Positions 38,446 to 45,970 of a DNA stretch of 64,000 bases are shown here, in pieces (within the stretch, counting starts at the first letter, position 1; each line of letters begins with the position of its first letter). The DNA is from Pseudomonas proteolytica. GTDB lineage: Bacteria > Pseudomonadota > Gammaproteobacteria > Pseudomonadales > Pseudomonadaceae. Where the stretch lies: NCBI RefSeq assembly GCF_007858275.1, contig NZ_VFEV01000004.1:124001-188000 (forward strand). Reading direction: 5' to 3'. The translations under genes and the position numbers were made by a program. The notes under the pieces were generated by a model that saw only the letters and a program-made list of their open reading frames with translations, was not told where the DNA came from and made no database searches.

Positions 38446-40266
38446 TCAATAGGCATCCGTCACATGGGAGGGCGCCACTGGGTCGCCTTCTTCGAACTCC
38501 TTGGCGTGCAGGCGGGCGTAGTAGCCATTCTTCGCCAGCAACTCGACATGGGTCCCGCGCTCGACAATCTGGCCGTCATCCATTACCAGGATCAGGTCGG
38601 CTTTCTCGATGGTGCTCAAGCGGTGGGCAATCACCAGGGTGGTGCGGTTCTTCACCACATGGTCCAGGGCCGCCTGGATATGGCGTTCGGACTCGGTATC
38701 CAGGGCCGAGGTCGCTTCGTCGAGAATCAGCAGCGGCGCGTCCTTGAGCAAGGCCCGGGCAATTGCAATGCGCTGGCGCTGGCCGCCGGACAGCAGTACG
38801 CCGTTCTCGCCTACCAGGGTTTCATAGCCCTGGGGCATCTTCACGATGAACTCATCGGCATACGCTTCGCGAGCGGCATGATGCACCGCGTCGGTGGGCG
38901 CGCCAGCCAGGTCGCCATAGGCGATGTTGTTGGTCACGGTGTCGTTGAACAGGGTGACCTGCTGGGTCACCAAGGCGATTTGCCGGCGCAGGTTGCGCAG
39001 GGTGAAATCCTGCACGCGTACGCCATCGAGCAGAATCTGCCCCTGCTCATGCTGGTAGAAGCGAGGGATCAAGCCGGCCAGGGTCGACTTGCCGCTGCCC
39101 GAACGCCCCACCAGCGCGACCATTTGCCCAGGCTCGACGATAAAGCTGATGTCGTTGAGCACCTTCTTGTCGCTTTCCGGGTATTGGAAGCTGAGGTTGC
39201 GCACTTCAATGCGCCCAGCCAGGCGTTCATGCTCGATCATGCCCTGGTCGACTTCTACCGGCTCATCCAACTGCTCGAAAATACTCTCGGCACCCGCCAC
39301 ACCCTTCTGGATGGTCGAGCTGACCTCGGAAAGCTGGCGAATCGGCTTGGGCAGCAGGCCAGCCATGGTGATATAGGCCACCAGGTCGCCAGGCGAGGCA
39401 TCGCCGCGCAAATACAGGACCAGGAACATGACCACGGCCATCGCACTGTAGGTCACCAATTGCAGCATCGGCGTGTACACCGCGCCGGTCTTGGTCATCG
39501 CCAGTTGTTTCTCGGTATTGCTCAGGCTCGCCTGCTCGAAGCGCACCTTTTCATATTGCTCGCCGCCAAAGCTGCGGACCACACGGTAGCCGTGGATCGT
39601 CTCGGAGGCCACATGGGTCACGTCGCCCATGGACACCTGGATTTTCTTGCTCTGCTTGCGGAATTTACGGCTGGTGCTGTTCACCATCATGCCGATCACC
39701 GGCAGGATCGCCAGCATCACCAGGGTCAGTTTCCAGTTCATCCAGACCAGGGTGCAAAACAGGAAAATCACGGTCATGCCTTCACGGATAACCACCTTGA
39801 TCGCATCGGTGGCAGCCCCGGTGACCATGGTGACGTTGAAGGTAATGCGGGAAATCAGGTGGCCGGAGTTGTTCTTGTCAAAAAAGCGGTTGGGCAACTC
39901 CAACAGCTTGTTGAACAGCACCACGCGCAGGTCGTGGACCAACCCGAGGGAAACCCGGGCCAGGAAGAAGTTACCGAGGAACGAGCCCACGCCCTGCCAG
40001 GCTGCGATCAGCACGATCATCAGCGGCACGGTTTCCAGCAACTGCAACTTGCCAAGATAGGGGTTGCCGGGGAACAGGCTGGCCTCGGGGTTCGCCAGGC
40101 CATCGACGAAATACTTGAGGATGTAAGCGAGCATCGGCTGGGTCGATGCGAAGATCAGGAACCCGACGATACTCAGGATGAACAGACCCACATAAGGCCG
40201 TACGTAAGTCAGGAGGCGGAAGTAAATCGCCAGCGTCGACTGGGTTTTAGGTTCAGGACTGCTCAT
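38446..40266 (-). CDS. msbA: Lipid A export ABC transporter MsbA
   Basis: Flips lipid A-core across the inner membrane. The 606-residue half-transporter has six membrane helices in the first 330 residues and an ABC domain: Walker A GRSGSGKSTL, signature LSGGQRQRIAIARAL, Walker B LLILDEATSALD. ATG 40266 (MSSPEPKTQSTLAIYF). It is 105 bases upstream of hldE on the same strand and divergent from the kinase-like gene at 40391. The family and the LPS setting make the call secure. Confidence 0.95.
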   Translation of the reverse strand: MSSPEPKTQSTLAIYFRLLTYVRPYVGLFILSIVGFLIFASTQPMLAYILKYFVDGLANPEASLFPGNPYLGKLQLLETVPLMIVLIAAWQGVGSFLGNFFLARVSLGLVHDLRVVLFNKLLELPNRFFDKNNSGHLISRITFNVTMVTGAATDAIKVVIREGMTVIFLFCTLVWMNWKLTLVMLAILPVIGMMVNSTSRKFRKQSKKIQVSMGDVTHVASETIHGYRVVRSFGGEQYEKVRFEQASLSNTEKQLAMTKTGAVYTPMLQLVTYSAMAVVMFLVLYLRGDASPGDLVAYITMAGLLPKPIRQLSEVSSTIQKGVAGAESIFEQLDEPVEVDQGMIEHERLAGRIEVRNLSFQYPESDKKVLNDISFIVEPGQMVALVGRSGSGKSTLAGLIPRFYQHEQGQILLDGVRVQDFTLRNLRRQIALVTQQVTLFNDTVTNNIAYGDLAGAPTDAVHHAAREAYADEFIVKMPQGYETLVGENGVLLSGGQRQRIAIARALLKDAPLLILDEATSALDTESERHIQAALDHVVKNRTTLVIAHRLSTIEKADLILVMDDGQIVERGTHVELLAKNGYYARLHAKEFEEGDPVAPSHVTDAY

Positions 40267-40390
40267 GGGAATCCGCGCAAATCAGTAAGGCGCGGATCAT
40301 ATCACAGGCCTCTTCGCCCCAAAAAACATGAGCATGGGCCAGCTTTGCGCCAAGTCGGTTAAGATGACCGGCTATTGATGGGAGTCAGGC

Positions 40391-41047
40391 ATGCAAGTAA
40401 TCGATCACAACACCTATGAGGCATTGCGTGCTGGCGCGCAGGTGCTGGAAGCCGATGGTTCTGGCGACAAGGTGCTCCGGTTGACCGATGGTTGCATGCT
40501 CAAGCTGTTCCGGCGCAAGCGCCTGCTCAGTTCGGCACTGTTCTACCCGTATGCACAACGCTTCGCCAACAACACCCGTGCACTACAGCAACGGGATATC
40601 CCTTGCCCGCGCATCATTGCGGTGTATCGCATACCCAGCATTGCGCGGGATGCGGTGTACTACAGCCCGCTGGCCGGGGAAACCATCCGCCAACTTAAAC
40701 TCGCCAAGGCCGAGGCCGACGCCCTGCGTGAGCGCCTGGGCGGCTTCATTGCGCAATTGCACGAGAAGGGCGTGTACTTTCGTTCGCTGCACTTTGGCAA
40801 CGTGGTCCTGACACCGGAAAACACCCTGGGCTTGATCGACATTGCCGACCTGAGCTGCCAGGCCACCCCGCTGAGCCAGAGCAAACGGCGGCGCAACTTC
40901 AGCCACCTGCGGCGCTATGCCGAGGATCGGCAATGGCTACTGGGCGATGACGCCGGGCAAGCCTTCTTCAATGGCTATCGCCAGGCCTTGCCGGCGGGCA
41001 GTCAACAGGCGCCACTGATTGAGCGCCTGCGGCAACTACTGGACTGA
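40391..41047 (+). CDS. Kinase-fold protein, toluene-tolerance/LPS-kinase type
   Basis: 218-residue protein with features of the RIO/WaaP-like small-molecule kinase fold: KVLRLTDGCMLKLFRRKR (lysine that could bind ATP), HEKGVYFRSLHFGNVVL (catalytic-loop region; the usual D is replaced by S in RSLHFGN) and LGLIDIADLS in place of a DFG-like IDIAD. Often annotated as toluene tolerance protein. The loop substitution makes activity doubtful. ATG 40391 has GGGAG upstream. Divergent from msbA; LPS modification is inferred from position. Confidence 0.75.
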   Translation: MQVIDHNTYEALRAGAQVLEADGSGDKVLRLTDGCMLKLFRRKRLLSSALFYPYAQRFANNTRALQQRDIPCPRIIAVYRIPSIARDAVYYSPLAGETIRQLKLAKAEADALRERLGGFIAQLHEKGVYFRSLHFGNVVLTPENTLGLIDIADLSCQATPLSQSKRRRNFSHLRRYAEDRQWLLGDDAGQAFFNGYRQALPAGSQQAPLIERLRQLLD

Positions 41048-41049
41048 TC

Positions 41050-42522
41050 TCACTGGCCGATGACCAGTACCGTGGCGCCTCGGCGATTGGCGAAGCGCTC
41101 GACGATGCGCAGGTTGCGCTCGGCCAGCCAACCGGTGAGCCAGGGTTCGTTGCCGCGGGCTTCGATCAGGAAGTAGCGGAATTTATCCGCATAAGCCGGC
41201 GACATGGCCACTTCCCGGGTCAATTGCTGGAGCTGATAACCGCGACCAGCGTAATAGCCGATACGGCCATCATCGAAATACGCCGGGACATCCGGCTCGA
41301 CATTCGCCGCCATCCAACGCCCCGCCTCGACGTACTGGACCTTGCCGGGCCCGGTGGACACCACATTGGACAACATCACCAACAGGCAGACCGCCACCAG
41401 GGCCTTGCCCAGGCGCGGGAACTGCTGGGCAAACATCTGCATTGCCAGCGCCAGCGCCGGTACAAACAGCAGGTTCAAGAAGCTCATGTAACGCACGTTC
41501 ATGAACTGCTGCTGAATAAAGAACAGCAGCAACACCAACAGGTACAACACCGCAGCCCAGGCAAAAGGCCGGTACTCATGCCAGTAGAGCTTGATTGCCT
41601 GCCAGTTGCGCCCCCGTAAAAAAGGCACGGCAAAGGGCCCGCAAATATTCACAAAACTGATGACCATGGCCGCCAGGATGCCAAAAAAGATGATGCGCCC
41701 TGTTTCATCCTGGGAGTACTTGTTGATCAGCGATCGGGAGAACTGCTCGCGCAGCAAATCAAACGACGCCAATACACTGTTTGGATTGATCAAGTCCAGA
41801 TAGTAGGCAACGCGGCCCGATGAAAAACCACCCGTGGCCGAGACCAGCACCATACCCGCCACCACGCCCAGCAGCGGCAACGCGATGAATTGCAGGAGCG
41901 CCAGACGCCGCTCGCGAACCCACAGGCCAGGCAACTGCCACAGGCCCAGCGCCGGCAACAGCAATAACGCCTCCAGGCGGAAGGCTGCCGCCGCGACAAT
42001 CGCCAGATGAATGATTGCCGCCCGCAGCCAGCCACCACGGGCCTGCCAGCGCATGGCCAGCCACAGCGTCAGGATGCAGAAAAACCAGAAGCCGAACTCG
42101 CGCAGGATCTCGCCACGAAACTGGTTGAACGCCGGCATCGCCAGCACCACCAGGCAGGCCCAGGGTGCAACCTGCACCGAGCGCTGGCGAACGCAGTCAA
42201 CCAAGAGCGCACAGGTGCCCGCTGCAAACAGTGAACACCACAGGTAAGCACTCAGTTCTATGGGCAGGGCTGAAACCGAATGGGTACCCGCCAGGAGCAG
42301 GGAGAACCAGGGCCAGTTGAATACCGCAAAGGCGGATTTCGGACCATGGTCTAGGACGTCCTGGGCAATGGTCAGGTAGAACGCAGCATCACGCCCTACA
42401 GTCGCGGCACCCAGTACCGCGATCAGGGATAGCAGCAGGCTCCCAAAAAATGCCACTCGAACGGGATGCTCGACGACCACGCTCAAAGCCCGAGCCCACA
42501 ACTTGCTGCTTATACCAACCAC
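41050..42522 (-). CDS. Polytopic GT-C type membrane protein (ArnT/PMT-like)
   Basis: 490-residue inner-membrane protein with about ten helices. The first periplasmic loop has GRDAAFYLTIAQDVLDHG, which resembles the Asp/Glu loop of GT-C enzymes such as ArnT and protein O-mannosyltransferases; the C-terminal 90 residues form a soluble domain (QYVEAGRWMAANVEPDVPAYF). A polyprenyl-phosphate sugar transferase is likely, but donor and acceptor are unknown. It lies where P. aeruginosa carries waaL, yet I see no O-antigen ligase signature. It converges with the kinase-like gene (two bases between stops). Confidence 0.65.
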   Translation of the reverse strand: MVGISSKLWARALSVVVEHPVRVAFFGSLLLSLIAVLGAATVGRDAAFYLTIAQDVLDHGPKSAFAVFNWPWFSLLLAGTHSVSALPIELSAYLWCSLFAAGTCALLVDCVRQRSVQVAPWACLVVLAMPAFNQFRGEILREFGFWFFCILTLWLAMRWQARGGWLRAAIIHLAIVAAAAFRLEALLLLPALGLWQLPGLWVRERRLALLQFIALPLLGVVAGMVLVSATGGFSSGRVAYYLDLINPNSVLASFDLLREQFSRSLINKYSQDETGRIIFFGILAAMVISFVNICGPFAVPFLRGRNWQAIKLYWHEYRPFAWAAVLYLLVLLLFFIQQQFMNVRYMSFLNLLFVPALALAMQMFAQQFPRLGKALVAVCLLVMLSNVVSTGPGKVQYVEAGRWMAANVEPDVPAYFDDGRIGYYAGRGYQLQQLTREVAMSPAYADKFRYFLIEARGNEPWLTGWLAERNLRIVERFANRRGATVLVIGQ

Positions 42523-42599
42523 ACCCCCCCCTTAAAACCTGGCGTCACATCGTGTGCACAAGATTTGAAAACATATGTTCCAGAAAACCACTGCACCGC

Positions 42600-42637
42600 A
42601 AAAAACCGACGCCCAGTGATTGCAATCAAACCGGGCG
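42600..42637 (-). terminator. Rho-independent terminator after the GT2 gene
   Basis: Minus strand: CGCCCGGTTTGATTGCAATCACTGGGCG folds into a stem with a five-base GC clamp and a palindromic GATTGCAATC centre, then TCGGTTTTTT. It lies 45 bases past the GT2 stop and ends the carbamoyltransferase-GT2 unit, so the downstream GT-C gene needs its own promoter in 42523-42599. Confidence 0.75.
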
Positions 42638-42681
42638 CTGTACTGGTCATTCTCGGCGTAGCGTAACAGGCTATAAAACGC

Positions 42682-43587
42682 TTACTTGAACAGCAGCTGA
42701 AGCGCCTTGCGTGTGTACGACCAGCGCGTCAGGGCGCGCCAGTCTGTACGCACCGCCTGGCAGTAAAACTGCTTGGCAAGCGTGTACTCCCCGGCACTTA
42801 AGCAATTGCGAAACAAAGACAAGCAGCGCTGTGCGAGAAACGCACGGCGCAAGCCTTGCAGCTCTGCCGGCATACGTACCGGCGAGAACACCTCGTCCAC
42901 CAGGCTCACGCCTGCCGCGACACTGTGATTGATGTCATGGCGCAAGCTGTCCCCATGCTTGTAGATCAGCGCCAGCGGCTGGTCGATGACCGTGCAGGGC
43001 ACGCGCGCCAGGGCCTGGGCAAACACCGGAATATCCTCGGCGTTGCGCATGCGTTCGGGGTAGTTGCCCACCGCGAAGATGTCCCGGTGCATGGCGCAGG
43101 CGCCATTGGAGATCGCGATGGTTTTGTCCAGCAAATACCCCCGCACCCGCTGGTAGGGGGTGGCCGGCAGCGGCTTGACGGCATGCAGGCGACGCTTGCC
43201 ATCTTCAAATACTGACCAGTGACCACCGATGATCAAGCGACTGTCGGGATGGGTGGCAATATGCTGCGCGACCAGGGCCAGGGCGCCTGGGGCCATTTCA
43301 TCATCGGCGTCCAGAAACATCAGATACTGGCCCGCAGACTCTTCAATCCCACGATTGCGCACCGAGGCCAGGCCGCCATTGGGCTTGCGCAGGGCGCGGA
43401 ATCGCCCGGGGTGCTTAGCCAACAGCGCCTCGAGCACCTGCGGCGTCTCATCGGTAGAGCCGTCATCAATCACCAACAACTGCGCATCGGCTTCGTCGAG
43501 TTGCGCCAGCACCGACTCAACCGCGCGCCCAAGGGTGCGCGCATAGTTATAGGCAGGGATGACGACGCCAATCAGTGCTTCAGTCAA
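42682..43587 (-). CDS. Family 2 glycosyltransferase
   Basis: Cytosolic or membrane-associated GT-A enzyme of 301 residues, likely adding a core sugar to LPS. It shows IGVVIPAYNYARTLGRAVESV, LLVIDDGSTDETPQVLEAL, FRALRKPNGGLASVRNRGI and FLDADDEMAPGALA (the DxD metal site). TTG 43587 is chosen because GGAAGGG lies eight bases upstream; an ATG at 43608 is also in frame. It overlaps the carbamoyltransferase gene by eight bases. Substrate unknown. Confidence 0.85.
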   Translation of the reverse strand: MTEALIGVVIPAYNYARTLGRAVESVLAQLDEADAQLLVIDDGSTDETPQVLEALLAKHPGRFRALRKPNGGLASVRNRGIEESAGQYLMFLDADDEMAPGALALVAQHIATHPDSRLIIGGHWSVFEDGKRRLHAVKPLPATPYQRVRGYLLDKTIAISNGACAMHRDIFAVGNYPERMRNAEDIPVFAQALARVPCTVIDQPLALIYKHGDSLRHDINHSVAAGVSLVDEVFSPVRMPAELQGLRRAFLAQRCLSLFRNCLSAGEYTLAKQFYCQAVRTDWRALTRWSYTRKALQLLFK

Positions 43588-45334
43588 TGACTTGCCCTTC
43601 CACACCATCTTTGACGACTAGGATGTCTTCCATGATCAGGTACTGCAGGTCCGAGCCGAAGAACATGTTCAGGGCGTCGGTCGGCGAGCAAATCATCGCT
43701 TCGCCACGGCGGTTGAGCGAGGTGTTCAGGGACACACCGTTGCCGGTCAGCACTTCCAGCTCTTTCATCATGTCGTAGTAGCGCGGGTTGTACTCGCGCT
43801 TGAGCACCTGGGCGCGGGAGGTGCCATCTTCATGGACCACTTCCGGCACGCGGGTTTTCCATTCTTCCGCCACTTCAAAGGTGAAGGTCATGAACGGGGC
43901 CGGGTGATCGACCTTGATCATCTGCGGGGCCACGGTGTCGAGCATCGACGGGCAGAAAGGCCTCCAGCGCTCGCGGAACTTGATCTGGTGGTTGATCCGG
44001 TCAGCCACGCCCACGGCGCTCGGGCAACCGATGATCGAACGTCCGCCCAAGGCACGCGGACCGAACTCCATGCGGCCCTGGAACCAGGCCACCGGGTTGC
44101 CGTCGACCATGATCTGGGCGATGCGCTTGGGCATGTCCTCGATCTGGCGCCACTTCGGCTTGCTCGGGTGCTTGGCGCACGCGGCAATCACTTCCTCGTT
44201 GCTGTAGGACGGGCCGAGATAGACGTGTTCCATCTTCTCTACCGGTACACCACGGGCATGGGACACATAGGCCGCCGCACCTACCGCGGTGCCGGCATCG
44301 CCGGACGCTGGCTGCACGAACAGCTCCTTGACGTCGTCGCGGGCAATGATCTTCTGGTTCAATTTGACGTTCAGCGCGCAGCCGCCGGCGAAGGCCAGCT
44401 TGCCGGTTTCCTTGAGGATATCGCCCAGGTAATGGTCGATCATCTGCAACGCCAGCTTCTCGAACAGCGCTTGCATGCTGGCTGCGTAGTGGATGTACGG
44501 CTCGTCAGCGATGTCGCCTTCGCGCTTGGGACCCAGCCACTCGATCAGTTTTGGCGAGAAGTAGAAGCCCTTGCCTTTCTCTTTATAGCGGCGCAGGCCA
44601 ATGACGTTGGCGTAGTCGGTATTGATCACCAACTCGCCGTTTTCAAAGGAGGCCAGGCGCGAGAAGTCGTACTTGCTGGCATCGCCATACGGCGCCATGC
44701 CCATGACCTTGAACTCGCCATCAAGCATCTCGAAGCCAAGGAACTCAGTGATCGCGCCGTACAGGCCGCCGAGGGAGTCCGGATCGTAGAATTCCTTGAT
44801 CTTGTGGATCTTGCCATTCTCGCCATAGCCAAAGAAGGTCGTGGCGTACTCGCCCTTACCGTCGATCCCCAGGATCGCGGTCTTCTCCTGGAAGCCCGAA
44901 CAGTGATAAGCGCTGGAAGCGTGGGCCAGGTGGTGCTCGACCGGTTCGATCTTGATCTTCTTCGGATCAAAGCCCAGTTGCTCAAGGCACCAGACAATCT
45001 TGTTGCGGTAGCGCTTGTAGCGACGGTTGCCCATCAGGATCGCATCGAGTGCGCGGTCCGGTGCGTACCAGTAACGCTTGGCATAGTGCCAGCGGGCCTC
45101 GCCGAACAAGCTGATCGGGGCAAACGGGATCGCCACCACATCAACGTCGGAAGGTTTGATACCGGCCTGCTCCAGACAGAACTTCGCCGATTCGTAGGGC
45201 ATGCGGTTCTTTGCATGTTTATCGCGTACGAAGCGCTCTTCTTCGGCGGCCGCGATCAGCTTGCCGTCGATATACAACGCTGCGGAAGGATCATGGCTAA
45301 GGGCGCCGGACAGGCCAAGAATCGTCAATGCCAC
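43580..45334 (-). CDS. Carbamoyltransferase (NodU/CmcH family), LPS core
   Basis: 584-residue enzyme that transfers carbamoyl from carbamoyl phosphate; in Pseudomonas the homologue in this locus is thought to carbamoylate heptose of the LPS inner core (recalled, not tested). N-terminal half: ILGLSGALSHDPSAALYIDG and VEHHLAHASSAYHCSGF with metal-binding histidines, GIDGKGEYATTFFGYG. C-terminal Carbam_trans_C: GRMEFGPRALGGRSIIGCPSA and SLNRRGEAMICSPTDALNMFF. The start is GTG 45334. It overlaps the GT2 gene downstream. Confidence 0.9.
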   Translation of the reverse strand: MALTILGLSGALSHDPSAALYIDGKLIAAAEEERFVRDKHAKNRMPYESAKFCLEQAGIKPSDVDVVAIPFAPISLFGEARWHYAKRYWYAPDRALDAILMGNRRYKRYRNKIVWCLEQLGFDPKKIKIEPVEHHLAHASSAYHCSGFQEKTAILGIDGKGEYATTFFGYGENGKIHKIKEFYDPDSLGGLYGAITEFLGFEMLDGEFKVMGMAPYGDASKYDFSRLASFENGELVINTDYANVIGLRRYKEKGKGFYFSPKLIEWLGPKREGDIADEPYIHYAASMQALFEKLALQMIDHYLGDILKETGKLAFAGGCALNVKLNQKIIARDDVKELFVQPASGDAGTAVGAAAYVSHARGVPVEKMEHVYLGPSYSNEEVIAACAKHPSKPKWRQIEDMPKRIAQIMVDGNPVAWFQGRMEFGPRALGGRSIIGCPSAVGVADRINHQIKFRERWRPFCPSMLDTVAPQMIKVDHPAPFMTFTFEVAEEWKTRVPEVVHEDGTSRAQVLKREYNPRYYDMMKELEVLTGNGVSLNTSLNRRGEAMICSPTDALNMFFGSDLQYLIMEDILVVKDGVEGQVID

Positions 45335-45484
45335 TGGGGTCTAGCCTCTTTTAGTCTGCATGCAGGCGCTGGCGCCTGAAAAATGTGTGCTCCTCGCCTC
45401 GGCGAGAAAAGCTAAAGGGCGGGATTATAGCTTAAAAGCGGCAAAACGCCTCTAGCGGCAAATGGCACGGAGAAACAAGCGGTA

Positions 45485-45832
45485 TCAGCGGAAGATCTCG
45501 ATACTGCCATCAAGGTTCTGTCGATAGACGGTGTAGGGCAGTACCAAAGTATCGAGAACACCTGACAGTACCAAGTCAACGGCAATCCAGGGCAGCGGGC
45601 CGATCTGCTGCGCATCCAGGCTTTTTTTGCTGTTGGGTTCGCCATTGAGGGAGCAGAAGTCGTACACCACGCCGCTGTAGATACGGGGCACGCTCTCGCA
45701 ATGGCTGCGCAGGTTCTTGAGGCGCTGGCTGGCCACCGCATCTTCGCGAAACACCGTATCGAGGGTGCCACAGGCCGTGGTCGAAAGGACAATGGCGGCA
45801 AACAGCAGAATGTTTGTAGGATTCACGGGCAA
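45485..45832 (-). CDS. YceK/YidQ family lipoprotein
   Basis: Small lipoprotein of 115 residues. The signal peptide ends in LSTTAC (Cys at about residue 21), and CGTLDTVFREDAVASQ, RIYSGVVYDFCSL and LPWIAVDLVLSGVLDTLVLPYTVYRQ match the YceK/YidQ family of unknown function. It lies 150 bases upstream of the carbamoyltransferase on the same strand and is divergent from the TonB receptor. The 150-bp gap contains small GC palindromes (CAGGCGC-TG-GCGCCTG at 45363-45378) but no clear terminator. Confidence 0.8.
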   Translation of the reverse strand: MPVNPTNILLFAAIVLSTTACGTLDTVFREDAVASQRLKNLRSHCESVPRIYSGVVYDFCSLNGEPNSKKSLDAQQIGPLPWIAVDLVLSGVLDTLVLPYTVYRQNLDGSIEIFR

Positions 45833-45970
45833 CCCTCTTTGGCATGAGGGGGCAGCCTAACCCAAGACTGCGTAAGACGAATATGCCGGTAATGTGCGGG
45901 AATATTCTTCGGAAAAGCCTCGCAGAATCGTTAAACTCGCGCCCTTTTTTCCGCGCCTGCGCTGCGCGTC

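Noticed and set aside
38263..40362. 699-codon open frame antisense to msbA
   Set aside because: Long only because GC-rich codons leave few stops; His/Gln-rich sequence is a typical reverse-frame pattern.
41050..42522. O-antigen ligase WaaL
   Set aside because: It is in the expected place but lacks the ligase pattern; the first-loop GRDAAFYL and soluble tail fit GT-C transferases better.
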